From contig NZ_VZQQ01000020.1 of NCBI RefSeq assembly GCF_014397785.1, positions 1 to 64,000 of the forward strand: a stretch of DNA of 64,000 nucleotides, given 5' to 3'. Source of the stretch: Paraburkholderia podalyriae (lineage in GTDB: Bacteria; Pseudomonadota; Gammaproteobacteria; Burkholderiales; Burkholderiaceae). Shown piece after piece: positions 63,916-64,000 of this stretch. The notes beneath the pieces are model-generated. The model worked only from the letters and a program-made list of their open reading frames with translations. It had not been told where the DNA came from and made no database searches. Both the position numbers and the translations under genes were made by a program. Position 1 is the first letter of the stretch, and every line of letters begins with the position of its first letter.

Positions 63916-64000
63916 TCAACTGACCGACGGTTCGCCCTCACCGGGCTTTTTGCCGGGACGGTCGGCGGGGGATTGCTTGCGGCCTTCGTCGCCGCGCTCG
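63916..64000 (-). CDS. 3' end of a gene running off the window
   Basis: The minus strand has an open frame entering from the right edge and ending in TGA at 63916. The last 27 residues are hydrophilic and rich in Gly, Lys and Pro (GRKQSPADRPGKKPGEGEP). No family can be assigned. The C-terminus looks like a disordered tail, as in small stress-type proteins. Confidence 0.5.
   Translation of the reverse strand, partial: ERGDEGRKQSPADRPGKKPGEGEPSVS

Overview
The window is high-GC DNA (dense long open frames on both strands, strong G/C bias at third codon positions) from a betaproteobacterium, most likely Burkholderiaceae of the Burkholderia/Paraburkholderia type. This rests on gene content: a Nramp transporter, Pot polyamine operon, NodT-type RND efflux operon, Burkholderia-style small conserved proteins, a 2-ketogluconate cluster and a prkA-yeaH-spoVR cluster. 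No rRNA, tRNA, CRISPR array, insertion sequence, integrase or phage gene was seen, so this looks like ordinary chromosomal backbone with metabolic islands. The genus is inferred from general family knowledge, not from a database search.

Layout. 1-3.7 kb: ABC-F ATPase (ybiT), DUF1289 protein, Mn transporter mntH. 4.2-8.4 kb: polyamine ABC operon potFGHI, followed by a 39-residue hydrophobic ORF. 8.5-13.3 kb (minus strand): a Baeyer-Villiger-type monooxygenase, a TPR membrane protein, a PspA/IM30 protein and a ribbon-helix-helix-like protein. 13.9-16.4 kb: penicillin-binding protein 1A. 16.8-23.5 kb: RND efflux operon (adaptor, pump, outer-membrane lipoprotein) divergent from its TetR regulator, with a near-perfect palindromic operator between them. 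23.6-31.4 kb: small proteins, a LysR regulator, a C45-like Ntn hydrolase, a ClcB-type chloride channel, a GST and a YeiH exporter paired with a divergent LysR regulator. 32.6-38 kb: 2-ketogluconate operon kguEKTD-ptxS behind an 18-bp perfect LacI-type palindrome. 38-45.6 kb: YhfC intramembrane protease, small conserved proteins, Spy/CpxP-like protein, Lrp regulator with a lysine-6-dehydrogenase-like enzyme, an isolated cydX translationally coupled to a P-loop kinase, a lipoprotein and CorA. 45.9-52 kb: ribose operon rbsBACRK with promoter and RbsR-type operator visible. 52.4-55.3 kb: chemoreceptor behind a sigma-28-type promoter, then a FAH-family hydratase. 55.9-60.9 kb: prkA-yeaH-spoVR stress operon. 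61.1-64 kb: alpha-ketoglutarate permease kgtP, a GT2 glycosyltransferase and the 3' end of one more gene.

Several parts form coherent units. Two sugar operons (kgu and rbs) each carry their own LacI-family repressor and a C-G-centred palindrome at the expected place. The RND operon, its TetR repressor and shared operator form one closed circuit. The window holds no obviously new multi-gene defence or biosynthetic system. The most unusual items are the orphan CydX coupled to a kinase, the tiny hydrophobic ORF behind potI, the PspA-TPR pair, and stable hairpins between the first and second genes of the pot and prkA operons.
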